Program-made: the position numbers and the translations under genes | Shown: piece by piece, positions 11,688 through 22,415 of the stretch | Layout of the letters: every line of letters begins with the position of its first letter | Position numbering within the stretch: the stretch's first letter is position 1 | Assembly (NCBI GenBank): GCA_022059125.1 | Contig: JAEUWY010000020.1 | Location: forward strand, 2,480,001 to 2,544,000 | Length of the DNA stretch: 64,000 nt | Reading direction: 5' to 3' | Source of the DNA: Corynespora cassiicola | Lineage: Eukaryota; Ascomycota; Dothideomycetes; Pleosporales; Corynesporascaceae | Notes under the pieces: model-generated | The model's database searches: none | The model's input: the letters and a program-made list of their open reading frames with translations, nothing else | What the model was told of the DNA's origin: nothing

Positions 11688-12429
11688 TGGCAGATATCCC
11701 TGCGCGTTTCCAATCTCTTTGGCTATAGGCGGCTTTATACCTTACGATTTCCGGAGTTAAAAAATGGGGTTAATGCCTAAAAGGCCGGAATATTGCATGA
11801 AAACGGAGCTTATGGCGCTTGTCTGGCATCTTCCATCATCGAGACGGACGGGCGGACCTGTATGTACTGTAGTATAGTAGTAATAGGAGCGATACCTCTG
11901 CATCTCGCAGCTCTCCACATAGCTTTCCCGCTATTACTGTTTTTCGTGTTTTGTGCTGCAATTGAGTAGTTTCTCTAGATTAATACAGCTAATTCCAGAG
12001 CTCAGAAAATCGGGGCAGCATCCTGGATCGCGCTCGGAGCTTGCGAATAAAAGGTACTATAACTTCATGGCTTATTGTACTGTGGATGCAGATTCTATAG
12101 TTTTTTTGAGCATCTCAGATGGCTTTTGGATACCGAACATGTAGGTGAGTGGTTGTTATTTACACAAAAACTGATGTACAGGAATTCGTTTCGCTTGCAT
12201 CCAGTTATCAAGACATGCCTAATTATACAAGAATCCCTGGGTTGTGCCACTGTTCACATTTTACTCTTCGCACTCAATCGCACCGCTCAGATGGAAGACA
12301 TTCGTCATGACTAAGCGCGCCAAGCCCATGACATCAACCATTTCTCCCTCGGCATCGACATCATTTCTACTCGAGCCATCTCCTCAATTGCTCCCCACCA
12401 CACCCTCCAATTTCTGAGAAAACCACAAA
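11688..12429. other. Intergenic PRP24 / SDHAF2
   Basis: 742 bp, AT-richer than the flanking genes: the 3' UTR of PRP24 and the promoter of SDHAF2. The last 100 bp are CT/CA-rich leader ending CACAAA-ATG. I found no gene, tRNA or repeat. Confidence 0.45.
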
Positions 12430-13786
12430 ATGGCCTCTTCTCGAATCGTCGCACGCTCCTCGCGAGCCTTCTTGTCCATCACCCGCACTACCTCGCGCCC
12501 CTTCTCCATCTCTGCCTACCGCCCCAATGACTTCAAAGACCTCAACGCCCGCGCCAATGACACGGCCGAAGAGCACCGCAAGCGCCAGACTGAGAAGCCG
12601 CTCAACCCCCACTTCACCAACACGACCTCCACCATCGCCAACGAGATGCCCACCGTCGGCAAGGACGCCCCGCCCCCCGAGCTCATCAGCTCGGCGGACG
12701 GGCAGTTCGCGCCCAAGGATGCGGTGCCCGAGAATACGGAGCGCATGACGGGGGGCACGCAAAGGAGCTCGAGCGAGGATGTTAGCGGGTCGAACAAGGA
12801 GCTCGGGGTTGGGGAGCTGGAGGGGGCGAAGTTCAAGGTTGAGCCGCTGCGAAGGACGGGTGAGGATGTCCAGACCATGCGTGCGAGGTTATTATGTCCG
12901 TTTCTCATCCCTTTTTCCCCCCAGCGGTCTTGTTTTCTGCTTTCTGTTCGAAAGGTTGGTCTGTTCGTGGTAAATGTATTGCGTAGAAAAACGGCCACGT
13001 TGGCCGTTTTCCTTTCTACGCAATACATTTACGATGAGGCAGAATTGAGCCCTTGTTCGCTGTTCTGATATGGGAGGATATCTTCTCCGTGAAAATTCCC
13101 GGGCTTATCTGTTTGATGGCATAGGAACGACGTAGCAGATGTATCGACACATTTGCTACATCGTTCCTATGCGATAAAACAGAACGCAAACTTTCTTCAC
13201 TATCCCAATCCGAGCAACTAATGTCCCCTACAAATTTCTCATATTCATGTTTCATCGCATGCAGCTTCCAGGTCCTGAACAGTAACTGACAAATATAGAC
13301 CAGTGCCGCAAGAGGGGCACCCTCGAAAGTGAACTCCTCATGTCCACATTTGCCGATGCAAACCTCGGCAGCATGAGTCCTGAGCTCCTGCAACAGTTTG
13401 ACCGTTTGCTCGATGAGAACGACTGGGATCTGTACTACTGGGCCACGCAAGAACCAACACCCACGTCACGTGAGACTGCTGAAGGTTCAGGTGCTGATCT
13501 TGCTACCGAGGCTGCGCAGGGCAAGGACGAGTGGAAGAGGAGTCCGGCGAAGGGAGAGTGGGCGCAAACTGTGGGCACCTTTAAGCCCGCGTACAGGCCT
13601 GTTCCGTCAAGGTGGAAGGATAGCGAAATCTTGAAAATGCTCAGGACGCATGTCAAGCAGCGCAGTGCTGGTGGCGTAAGCGAAGGAGAGAGCAAGGTCG
13701 ACGGAAAGGGCCTTGCTCAAAGCGTCAAGGGCACCGGGGGAGGAGGCTTGGGTATGATGCCCAACATCCGTCATTTTGATCAGTAG
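12430..13786 (+). CDS. Succinate dehydrogenase assembly factor 2 (SDHAF2/Emi5)
   Basis: Two exons: 12430-12895 and 13299-13786, 317 aa. Joining rebuilds the family signature across the junction ([19 protein letters not shown]), followed by [28 protein letters not shown] and a variable C-terminus. SDHAF2 promotes covalent attachment of FAD to the Sdh1 flavoprotein in the mitochondrial matrix; the RGTLE and DENDWD motifs are its hallmark. Residues 1-30 are Arg/Ser-rich, a typical presequence. The fungal protein is longer than the human one through disordered insertions before the core. The 403-bp intron starts with the unusual donor GTCCGT, ends AATATAG after a GTAACTGAC branch-like site, and contains two long inverted repeats. 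Confidence 0.9.
12970..13032. repeat. Inverted repeat 1 in the SDHAF2 intron
   Basis: The left arm starts GTAAATGTATTGCGTAG and the right arm ends with its exact complement. After a short A/T-rich interruption the inner arms AACGGCCA / TGGCCGTT pair as well, leaving a 2-nt loop. The total is about 63 bp with arms of about 29 bp. It would form a strong hairpin in DNA or pre-mRNA. Confidence 0.9.
13111..13180. repeat. Inverted repeat 2 in the SDHAF2 intron
   Basis: Two 32-bp arms (13111-13142 and 13149-13180) around a 6-nt loop match at 28 of 32 positions, including a perfect 12-bp block GCATAGGAACGA. It lies 78 bp from inverted repeat 1. Two of the four mismatches are of the C/T or G/A type. 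Confidence 0.88.
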
Positions 13787-15029
13787 GTCTAGCGTCACTA
13801 TCGGCCAAGGCTTGTAGGCTTTTGCCTCTGTACACATAGGTTTGTAAAATTCTCCTCTACAACATGATTACCCGCTACAACCCTCTGTCGAAACTTTTTT
13901 CCTTGGTGATTTTCATGGTGGTGCCGGTACAGCTCACACATGTCTTCCTAGCAAATTGGTCAGCCACATGATCATCTTTTAATGACCGAGCTCACGCTAA
14001 ACAGTTCATTGCGGAAGGCTAGAACTAGTTTACACCCATCCAGACCTACAGCTTCCCAGAGCAGCATCCCTTCCGACCCTTTCTCTCCCAAGCGCATGCT
14101 ATGCTTCGGTGCTAATTCTTGCTCGCAGCTCATAACGCCCGACTCTCCACGGGGTCTCCGCATCCAACGGCATTGTATGTGGGCTCCTTCCCTGTCCTAT
14201 GTCATCTTGCCATGGCGCCTGTCTGGATGTGCACAGAGATATAGCATCCGCTAGCAATGGGCACTCGCAGCCAACCTAAACACTTAAAATTATTTAGGAA
14301 AAATTCCTAAATTATGGGTCACTACATTGCGGCTTGCTTTGCCCCGAAATCGCCATGCTGTCAGGTTTGCGGCTCGCGGTGGAGACTCGCACACCCTCCA
14401 CGTGCAGCTATATGACACGCTACTATTGATTTGTGCAGATTGAGCTCGGCCACTCCCTCATAGGATCCACCGTCGCGTCTAACATAGTTCCGCATACACC
14501 CGCCACTTTCATGATTCGAGACAATAGGGCCGTGGCGGTTATGCTACCAGTTCAGGCAATGCTGTTTCGTTTCTTCACCACGTTACCGGGAACACATCCC
14601 GATCCATATTAACGTGAAAAAACCGGGGTGACAGCATCCTTGTTCCTCGCCAATGTACCCCGCGAGCGGTACTTGGTTATTAGCTCGGTCAATCTATCCC
14701 AGAACTCGGCTAGGGCTCGAGAACGACGATCACCACATTATTGGAGGCCTTTTTGTTAATGAAGGTTCCGGACGCTCCACATGAGGAGATGTCAGATGCT
14801 GGCCTGTCGAACGGAATTAGAAAGAGCCTGGAATCAAAAACGCGCTAGCAGCGGGCCGGAGACGGAAGGGAAGTTCAAGGCATGGCACACTCCGGGATAT
14901 ATAAGAAGGGGTAGGGTACATAAGAAGGAACGAACTCGTCGGACGATCTGATCATCCAAGTTTCCAGTCAGTCAAAATCAACCCAGGAACCAAGATCTGG
15001 TCCGATCTAATCAGACTGATCCGGACACG
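13787..15029. promoter_or_regulatory. Intergenic and promoter of the galactanase gene
   Basis: 1.24 kb without a convincing gene. 14290-14318 has a small AT inverted repeat (ATTTAGGA/TCCTAAAT). A TATA-like ATATATAAGAAG lies at about 14896, 130 bp before the galactanase ATG. A CCGGGG near 14630 fits the CreA consensus SYGGRG, which would be expected for a catabolite-repressed hydrolase gene. That regulatory reading is inference. Confidence 0.45.
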
Positions 15030-16103
15030 ATGCGGTTCTCCTTCCTCGCCCTGCCCCTTCTCTGGGCAGCACCAAGCCTTGCAGCCCTCACCTACAAAGG
15101 TGTAGACTGGACGTCTCTGCTCCACGAGGAGCGTGACGGCAGGCAATACAGGAACGCAGCCGGCACGGTACAACCACTCGAAACGATCCTCAAGGACAAC
15201 GGCGTCAACACGGTCCGCCAGCGCATCTGGGTCAACCCCCCCAACGGTCGATACAACCTCGAGTACAACCTCGAGCTCGGGCGTCGCGCCAAAGCCGCCG
15301 GCCTCAAAATCTACCTCGACTTCCACTACAGCGACGACTGGGCGGACCCGGGCAAGCAAGTCAAGCCCGCGGCATGGGCTAGCCTCAGCGACGACGCCCT
15401 TATGACGCGCATCTGGGAGTACACGCGCGACGTCATGAACGCCTTCCAGAACGCGGGCATCCCGCTCGCCCTCGTCAGCATCGGCAACGAAATCACGCCC
15501 GGTCTCTTGTTCCCAACGGGTCAGGTCAGCCAGCCCAACGGCCCGCGCAACGCCGCCCGCCTGCTCAAGTCGGCCGCAAACGGCATCCGCGAGTCGTCCA
15601 TCTCTCCCAAGCCAAAGATCATGGTGCACCTTGACAACGGCTGGAACTGGGATACGCAGCTCTGGTGGTACGACCTGATCCTCAACTCGGGCGGCGGGTT
15701 CACGACCTCAGACTTTGACGTCCAGGGCGTGAGCTACTACCCCTTCTACAATTCCGCCGCTACACTCGCGTCGCTTGGCACTTCGCTGAAGAATATGGCG
15801 GCTAGGTGGGGCAAGGAGGTGCAGGTAGTGGAGACCAATTGGCCCTCGTGGTGCGATAATCCACAGTACCAGTTCCCGAGCGACACGCGCAATATCCCCA
15901 TCTCGGCCGCGGGACAGACGACGTGGATCGGTGAGGTAGCTAAGAGGGTTGCGGCCGTCAGTGGTGGCAAGGGCAATGGACTGTTCTACTGGGAGCCGGC
16001 CTGGATTTCGAACCCGGGATTGGGCAGCAGCTGTGGGTGGAATTTGATGGTGGGGAGTGATGGGAAGGTCATGGAGGGTATTGCGGCCTTTAGGAATATC
16101 TAG
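15030..16103 (+). CDS. Secreted arabinogalactan endo-beta-1,4-galactanase, GH53
   Basis: Single-exon gene, 357 aa. Residues 1-19 are a signal peptide (charged start, Leu/Ala core, cleavage near SLA-AL). The mature protein begins with LTYKGVDWTSLL, typical of GH53. The general acid/base Glu154 lies in SIGNEITPG and the nucleophile Glu268 in VVETNWP, at the expected clan GH-A strand ends. Other family blocks are VRQRIWVNP, YLDFHYSDDWADPGKQ and the C-terminal GLFYWEPAW. The enzyme cuts beta-1,4-galactan side chains of pectin outside the cell. Length matches the fungal family (about 350 aa) with no extra binding module. Confidence 0.95.
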   Translation: MRFSFLALPLLWAAPSLAALTYKGVDWTSLLHEERDGRQYRNAAGTVQPLETILKDNGVNTVRQRIWVNPPNGRYNLEYNLELGRRAKAAGLKIYLDFHYSDDWADPGKQVKPAAWASLSDDALMTRIWEYTRDVMNAFQNAGIPLALVSIGNEITPGLLFPTGQVSQPNGPRNAARLLKSAANGIRESSISPKPKIMVHLDNGWNWDTQLWWYDLILNSGGGFTTSDFDVQGVSYYPFYNSAATLASLGTSLKNMAARWGKEVQVVETNWPSWCDNPQYQFPSDTRNIPISAAGQTTWIGEVAKRVAAVSGGKGNGLFYWEPAWISNPGLGSSCGWNLMVGSDGKVMEGIAAFRNI

Positions 16104-17821
16104 ATGGGAAAGGGATGTGACGGGTGTTGGGAATGTTAATGTCAACGCTTTGTGCGGGTCTTGTGTTGAAGATTTTGCTGCCATGTTTGGATGTGCTAGT
16201 GTTTTGAATATGTGGAGAAGACTGGTGATGGAAGTTCGCTTCCGGATGTAGTCACCAGTCACTCATCGTGTTTTGCAAGCTGGTGTATATTTTTCAGGGA
16301 CCCGTTGTTACACAACTTATGATATTGGCCGTGGTGATGGAATAGACATGATGGCGATGAAAGTCCTCGTACACACTGTTTTTGATATCGCATTATGCAT
16401 TGCAGTGCCTACACCTTTTTGTTCGCAATGACTCGCGAAACTACTGCGCCGCCCTTTGGAACAAATGCACATGATGATGGGAGTCATTGAGATCAAGTCT
16501 ACACGTCTATTAATCTCACATGCAAGTTCGCCTACAAACGTCCAAAGCACCGTCTACCAGAACTATCGGCGGGCTGGTGTCCTAATTCAGTTAACCCTTC
16601 CTTCCCGCCCTAATCGTCACCTCCCCTGTCGCCAACTTAGTAGGCGGAGAATTACAGTATCACACCATGCGACAGGGGTCGAAGTAAGCAGATCGCATAT
16701 TAAAGGGGTCAACCACCTATTAGCGATATCAGACATGTGCGGCTGTGGCTTTCTCACAACTTGGCTGCGAGCGGGTAGATTGCTGTTCATGGGGATATTC
16801 CCGGATTGAGAGCTTTCGGTGACTGCAGTATGGACGACTGGAAATCATTGGAGGCTGTGGTTTTTCCAGAAGTGTGTGATTAGATACGAACTTATTGATT
16901 AGTAGATTTCTTAATTAATTGGCCCAAAGAAAGATTGCGAGGCCGACATGTAGGAACCAGCGTGTGACCTTGGGGGTATAACTGCGCAATTTTTAGTGAA
17001 GGGATTCAAGGGAGGTAGGAGTTGGTCCTCTGATAAAATAGACCACAAAATGCGTTGAGAAAATGCGTCGACCTGCTGGTACCGAGTTTTCTGTCGCTGA
17101 GCACTGGCTTGCTTTTAGCTCAGTAACCCTATTCACTGATATCATTTCCCTGATACTGGGCTTCAATGGAGGATTTTGACGCTTTTTTAATTGCAAAAAT
17201 CAATACCTCCTATAACACAGGGGAAAAAATGTTCTTATATTGGACTTGGTGTAGTCCAGATTGATGTGTATATCGTGCGCTAGCACAGCCACTAACACAT
17301 TCTCGGTTCACGCTACCAGTAAATACAACATCCAATAATGTTGCCGTGGATCAACAATCTCTCGTGCATAGAATATCTAGAGAGCAGTTTTACAAGATGG
17401 GTAGCTATGAAAGCCCTAAACATCTAATGATTTATGATGCCAACAAGTACGTTAGTCGTTGAAACGGCTGCCTTGTCATGCAAATTGTAGAATAAATCTG
17501 ACTGTGGTGTGCTGATACCATGAAATATTATTTGAGGGCTTCACAGCATTTTATAAGAGCGTTTTTCAAGAATATGTAGAAGGTGTTGTTGGGAAGCGAA
17601 TCAAATTCTTAGACCCAGTTGCTGAGGCAAACGTTGGGAATCGAATTTCTACTCTCCATCTTTGGTTGCTGAGACGGACGTTGGGAACCCTCTTGAATAA
17701 TTATATATATAGCAGCACTTCTTCTGGTCTCAGCATAACTTTCTCATAGTTGCTATCAACCACCATAACACCACCCTCTTCCCCATCTCCTACTGAGCTC
17801 TACTAACTACACATATCCACA
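16104..17821. other. AT-rich intergenic region with a direct repeat
   Basis: 1.7 kb between galactanase and the next gene. The first part is galactanase 3' sequence. A 67-codon frame on the minus strand at 16993-17196 is too short to support. The right end holds a direct repeat (17618-17687), a TATATATATAG element (about 17702-17713) and a CT-rich leader ahead of the ATG at 17822. Confidence 0.4.
17618..17687. repeat. Direct repeat upstream of the orphan gene
   Basis: Two 23-bp copies of GTTGCTGAG-RCRRACG-TTGGGAA (17618-17640 and 17665-17687) are 47 bp apart. They differ at three positions, all A/G. A weaker third part-copy (GTTGGGAAGCGAAT) lies at about 17588. They sit 130-200 bp upstream of the ATG, so they may be operator sites. 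Confidence 0.7.
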
Positions 17822-18892
17822 ATGAATTCTCTCGACAAAATGAAGAACATCACCGTTCGTGCCCCTGGTCAATATACCAGGGTGGATCTTGAAGATAAGT
17901 CGGCCGGAGATTTGCAATATATCATCGATAGCTGGAAAAGAAATCAAGACTACTTCTCGGCCTACGTTGCTAAATTTGGCCATAAACCTTCTGGGTCAGG
18001 AATCACCCGACGAACTCAAAGAGTTGAGTTGATCATGGGTGAGAAGTCATTGGCCGAAATCAAGGCCATGAAGAATGAACCCAAGCCCGAGCCGAAACGG
18101 AAGCGCATCTCACGGTCTCTACATAAAAAAGCCTCTCAGGTCTTCGAAAGCGAAGAGAGTGCCGATCCGATGATCTCAACATTAATCCTCCCCCTTCCGG
18201 AGGATTTCATCGCGAAAAGACAAGGGGTGCTTTTCGAAAGTACCGAAAGCCACTTCCGCCAGACAAGAAGGCCGCATCACGAGGTTATGGTTGACCCCTC
18301 GCTCAAGGGTGATGTTTCCGTCACAGTCATTGATCAGACAGAATCTGTTCTTGTTTCATATTTCCCGCTCAACATCTGGTGCGAATTCCTCCAAAGGGTA
18401 AACGAAGGCTTCATAAACATTATCCATAAAAGAGCCGTAAAAACTGGTGAGAGGTCTGGATCGGAGTTTATGATCCAGTTAAACATTTCCGATAAAGCCA
18501 AGGATAATGTCATGCTGGTGTTCTTACGGCTGTCCACCAGCTACGAAGTGATTCTCCAAGGCGGATTCTCCGATTTTGGTCACCAAAGTCCTGATTTCCA
18601 GCAAGCCGCCATCGCTCTCGGATTGGGAGGCTATCTAGCTCAGATGGAGCTTCCTTCAGACTTTCCATTGCAGGATGAAGATCTTGATGCTCAAAATCAT
18701 CTGCCGGGAGAGGAAGACGATACATTCGCTGCCGATTTTGATTATGTCATGAGAACTGCTGACGAAAATTTACCTACGAGCTTTTTCTACGATCGCGGGA
18801 GCAGTAAGCTCACTGCCAATTTGCAGTGCGATGATTTGGCCTTTGACAATTTTGACTATGCTTGGTTTCATCATACGTTGGATCGCGAGTAA
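17822..18892 (+). CDS. Hypothetical protein, no recognised family
   Basis: Intronless 356-aa frame with good gene context: a TATA-like element, a CT-rich leader and ATG in CCACAATGAAT. I do not recognise the family. There is no signal peptide or membrane segment. Residues 80-105 are basic (PKPEPKRKRISRSLHKK) and could be a nuclear localisation signal. The middle is mixed alpha/beta, and the C-terminal 80 residues are strongly acidic and aromatic. It sits between two secreted polysaccharide-degrading enzymes in an AT-rich accessory region, which suggests a lineage-restricted gene. The intact length and ordinary codon use argue that it is expressed. Confidence 0.6.
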   Translation: MNSLDKMKNITVRAPGQYTRVDLEDKSAGDLQYIIDSWKRNQDYFSAYVAKFGHKPSGSGITRRTQRVELIMGEKSLAEIKAMKNEPKPEPKRKRISRSLHKKASQVFESEESADPMISTLILPLPEDFIAKRQGVLFESTESHFRQTRRPHHEVMVDPSLKGDVSVTVIDQTESVLVSYFPLNIWCEFLQRVNEGFINIIHKRAVKTGERSGSEFMIQLNISDKAKDNVMLVFLRLSTSYEVILQGGFSDFGHQSPDFQQAAIALGLGGYLAQMELPSDFPLQDEDLDAQNHLPGEEDDTFAADFDYVMRTADENLPTSFFYDRGSSKLTANLQCDDLAFDNFDYAWFHHTLDRE

Positions 18893-19172
18893 GGCTATTT
18901 CTTTCAGTAAATCTTTGGAACCTGTCACGACGAAGTTTATTTTTTCTTTGTGTGAATTAAGATACCCGATGGTCACGATCTTTTACGGTTAGTTTCTCCG
19001 TTTTCAGATGTCGGCGATGGATTAGCTACTAGTTATTTGTACTGTACTGTACATAGTAGAATGATGGTAAAGTTTGATGAAAATGATATAACTGAGATTA
19101 ATTATTACCACCTGCATGCTTGCAACATGCAACGACAAGTGGCTACAAAAAATGTATTATAACAATGAAAAC

Positions 19173-20487
19173 TTAATAGGACCATATGAGATCACCCCAG
19201 CTAGGATGGTCGTTCAGGTTTGATGTTACAGCCCCCTCAAACCCAGCCGCAACCTTGGCCTTTTTGGTCCAGGGTGTATCCAATCCACGTTTCTTTGCAT
19301 ACTGATAATAGATGATGTTCCAAACGGGCAGTTGATTCGTAACGCCAAATTTATCATATGAGATAGTCTTCCATGGCCCGTTCACGAGGACTGCCTCGCA
19401 CCTGAACCATTTGGGGTCATAAGGAACGGTCCCGTTAAGGTTGAATTTGGCAGTGTATTCGGCTGCTCGGAGAAGAAGATCATCGCCCAAGCCATACAGA
19501 TCCGATCCCTGGGATTGGGCCGTGCGCATGGCCATTGCTGTCCAGGCAATGCCGGACTGAACATGTGCTATGATGAGATTAATATCCGCCATGCTCAACA
19601 AGAGGGAGTGGAATTGACGAACCTTGGTCTCGGCCTGATTCACCAGACTGGCCAGTCTCGGGATGATACTGCGCAAATACTGACGTGCATGGATTGTTGA
19701 TCAGCTCGTTGATGGCGTAGTTGTACAAGGCCACATCGTCCAGATAGACTGCAAAGTTGAGCATAGCCTTGATACTGGCCATGCCGTAGTTGGCCTGGCC
19801 GACAACGACAGATTGCCGCGAGAAAAGCCAGTAGAGCTGAACCGAAAAGCCCGACCCTCCCTGCCATCTGGCGCCCGTCTCCGTCCAATTTCCCTCCCAG
19901 CGCATAATCTCTGCAGCGTTGGCGAATATATCGCCGTCCAGTCCAATCATCAGAGAGCGGTCGGTACCAATGATGTCTGTGAGGTTTGACCCCCACGCAT
20001 CGAGGATAGTCGTGCTGCGATCCCAATGCGACTGGTCTTTGGTGATGTACCACATGAGGGCATTTTGCCAAGCCGCACGAGCGTCGTTGGCAAAAGTGGT
20101 ATAGTTGCTGACGCGGCCACGCGAGAGGTACGCCTTCGGTCCCTGCATGACATAGCTAGATTGGGAGTGTTTATCGGCCTTGAAGAGATCGTATGCAAAT
20201 GCCCAGGGCTCTTTGCCGGAGAGCGCATTATCTCTGATTCGTTCGAGATCGGAATGCGTGTGCCACATTCCGGGGTGTTCAAAATCGCCTGGTCGCGCCT
20301 TCATGAATTGCTTCGCGTCGACAGACACGGATGGATCGAATGGTGTGATCGGTCCGACAATGCCCGGAACATCAGCGATGAGAGCTGAACTTCCGTGGAT
20401 GAAGATGCTACTGAGCAGCGGTATGAAGATGGCCTATCAGGGTCAAATGGGATATACATTAGTCAGTTTGCTGAAACGAACCTTCAT
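19173..20487 (-). CDS. Secreted alginate-lyase-family protein
   Basis: Three exons on the minus strand: 20487-20482, 20433-19623 and 19567-19173, giving 403 aa. Exon 1 has only six bases (Met-Lys). Both introns (48 and 55 bp) start GTTCGT and end ATAG. Splicing gives a signal peptide with a hydrophobic stretch IFIPLLSSIFI ahead of the mature part. Family blocks of the alginate lyase superfamily (PF05426, alpha/alpha toroid) are FEHPGMWHT, the central W/Y-rich region, and YHPETGQSGESGRDQAHVQSG spanning the second junction. It probably acts outside the cell on a uronic-acid polymer; the substrate cannot be told from sequence. It is convergent with the orphan gene at 17822. Confidence 0.82.
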
Positions 20488-21161
20488 ATTATAGCTGAGA
20501 TTTTTCCAAATATACAATCAACGACGAAATAGAAAAGATCAAGGAGAGAAAAGAGGCCAAACACTTGACTCCTACTGCATGGAGCTGAAAGAAATTCCGA
20601 CTTAATTTATACCCAGTCGAAGGTCTCTCCTGAACTACCAAGCAAAGTCACGAAGGCATCACATGGCGATTTGGTTGCCGGCATATCCCAAGATCCCAGA
20701 GAAACAAGACCAGGCTGTTCTCTTTCAGGAGTTCGAAGCACGGGGCTTTACCCCAGATTTCGAAGGCCGTTCCCCACTGCATCCTAGTCGCGGAGTTCCG
20801 GGCAAACTCGCGGGGATCTTCTCCGAGGTCAACTCCAGCGTCGCAACTACAAGAGGCCCAGGGTTCTCAAAATGGGTGAAGGTATTAGGCTCCACAAGCT
20901 TGACTACCCACATAATGAAATTTAGGGGTAATATCGTGATGTTTTTGCAAAGATTTTCCGTTTTAACCAAGTCACATGTCACCGTCGCTCTCGCTTCTGG
21001 GCTAGTGCCAATCTTCTCCCCGAAACTTCCTCCGTACCCCGGACACCCAAAATTACCTTTGCCCGCTTTGACGCCTACACTACCAGAGAGATATTGAAAA
21101 TTGAAACTACATTGTTTGCGAGGCATTTCATCAAGGAATCGACTACTGTAGCCGAAGTTGA
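20488..21161. other. Intergenic, promoter of the alginate-lyase-like gene
   Basis: 674 bp. A 144-codon frame on plus and a 171-codon frame on minus overlap here, but neither has a recognisable domain and each extends only because the other is open. I support no gene. Confidence 0.35.
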
Positions 21162-21956
21162 CTAGAAACGGCTCTTGCATAGGGCACGAGCCTGCTGTGG
21201 TGTGATACGGAACTTGCCTGGGTAAAGCTCCGTCGTGCACTTTTTGAGATCTCGTGAATGTGTTTTCATAACGGCATTTTCAAATTCAGGGACTGTATTG
21301 AGCCATTGAAGAAAATCCTCAGATTTGGAAATCTCATCGTTGGCAAGGAATGCTGCCCAGATACTCGCGATTGTGTTGAAAAGTGCGTATGTTTTGTTCA
21401 GACGACCGAGAACATCGCCTAAGTCGTTCAGAGAAACCGTGTCGGGTCGCATTTTTGATTGGATGGACGTTGAAAGTCCATAAGCAAAGCATCCAGCTCC
21501 CATGAGCTGGCAAACCTGATATACAGCTGCCGCAAACTTGACATCATCTGAGCAAGGCAGAGAGTAGAAGTTCTTGGTCTTGCGAACGTTTGTGAAATAA
21601 TTTAACACGTGAAGAAAAGCCTCTTGATCAAGTACTGAGGGTATATCTAGTACGCTTACCGAGGTATCAGCTAAGTGCCATTGCGCGAAGCTAAACGAAG
21701 CGAGAAGCAGGCGTCGAGGAGCTGCAGTGATTTGCTTTCCTCGAAAGATGATCTCGACACGAGCCCCATCAAGAAGCACAGCTCGCTGAGGCCGGTCCAT
21801 TTTGCGAAATTTATCCTTTGTCAGAATACATTGATCAAGATATTCTAATTCGTACGAGGTGTCGGATCCATTATCGGAGTATGCGGGATCATCCAGGTGT
21901 TGCAAGCCAGATGCCTCGCTTTGAGAGGTCGATGGTTGGCTTTCTGTGTCCGACAT
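21162..21956 (-). CDS. Hypothetical protein with a BTB/POZ-like core
   Basis: 264 aa from ATG at 21956 (in CCGACATTTCT on plus), one exon. The N-terminal 50 residues are Ser/Glu/Asp-rich and disordered. From about residue 65, GARVEIIFRGKQITAAPRRLLLASFSF followed by a helical part resembles the start of fungal BTB-like domains, where a strand pair is followed by a residue-rich 'shell'. The match is weak and I cannot exclude an unrelated fold. There is no signal peptide. It sits next to a mutated gene relic, in a region poor in conserved genes. Confident as a gene, not as a BTB protein. Confidence 0.55.
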   Translation of the reverse strand: MSDTESQPSTSQSEASGLQHLDDPAYSDNGSDTSYELEYLDQCILTKDKFRKMDRPQRAVLLDGARVEIIFRGKQITAAPRRLLLASFSFAQWHLADTSVSVLDIPSVLDQEAFLHVLNYFTNVRKTKNFYSLPCSDDVKFAAAVYQVCQLMGAGCFAYGLSTSIQSKMRPDTVSLNDLGDVLGRLNKTYALFNTIASIWAAFLANDEISKSEDFLQWLNTVPEFENAVMKTHSRDLKKCTTELYPGKFRITPQQARALCKSRF

Positions 21957-22415
21957 TTCTTTAACCACCGTTAGCAAACACTGTTAGCGACGGAATTTGG
22001 GCACTGGCTGGTTGAATGGGACTTTCTCCGCAGAGGTTGATCTTTTTAAGGTTGTTGAGTTAGTTGCTAATCAAACAATGACTAGAATGTGCCGCGGTGC
22101 TGAGGGCTTTTTCAAACACAATGCGAGATTCAACTTACTAAACCAATTATTAAGGAGTTCGGAGACTCAAAAGGAAACCATAGAGAGAGTGATTTTTCAG
22201 AATTTTACGGATGCATATGATCTTAAATTCACTGATGATGGTGTGACAGCAAAGCGAGGCATGTCCATTTCCTTTTGCGCTATCACACAGAGTAGTAGTG
22301 GACAAATTGCCAATGGTGTATGGATATATTGTGCTAAAAGATTAAATATGGGCCTTGTGCCTTTGGATGATTTAACGCAGATCTGTGATTCAACTTCGAT
22401 TAAGTAAATGCCTTA
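21957..22415. other. Intergenic; no supported gene
   Basis: AT-rich 459 bp. A plus-strand frame of 136 codons (21997-22407) starts at TTG, has no recognised motif and no leader, so I do not call it. Confidence 0.35.

Noticed and set aside
20663..21240. Overlapping plus and minus frames of 144 and 171 codons
   Set aside because: Neither has a recognisable domain, leader or splice signals, and the two are mutual shadows.
21997..22407. Plus-strand frame of 136 codons next to the gene relic
   Set aside because: It begins at TTG, its first ATG is 27 codons in, and the composition is not convincing.
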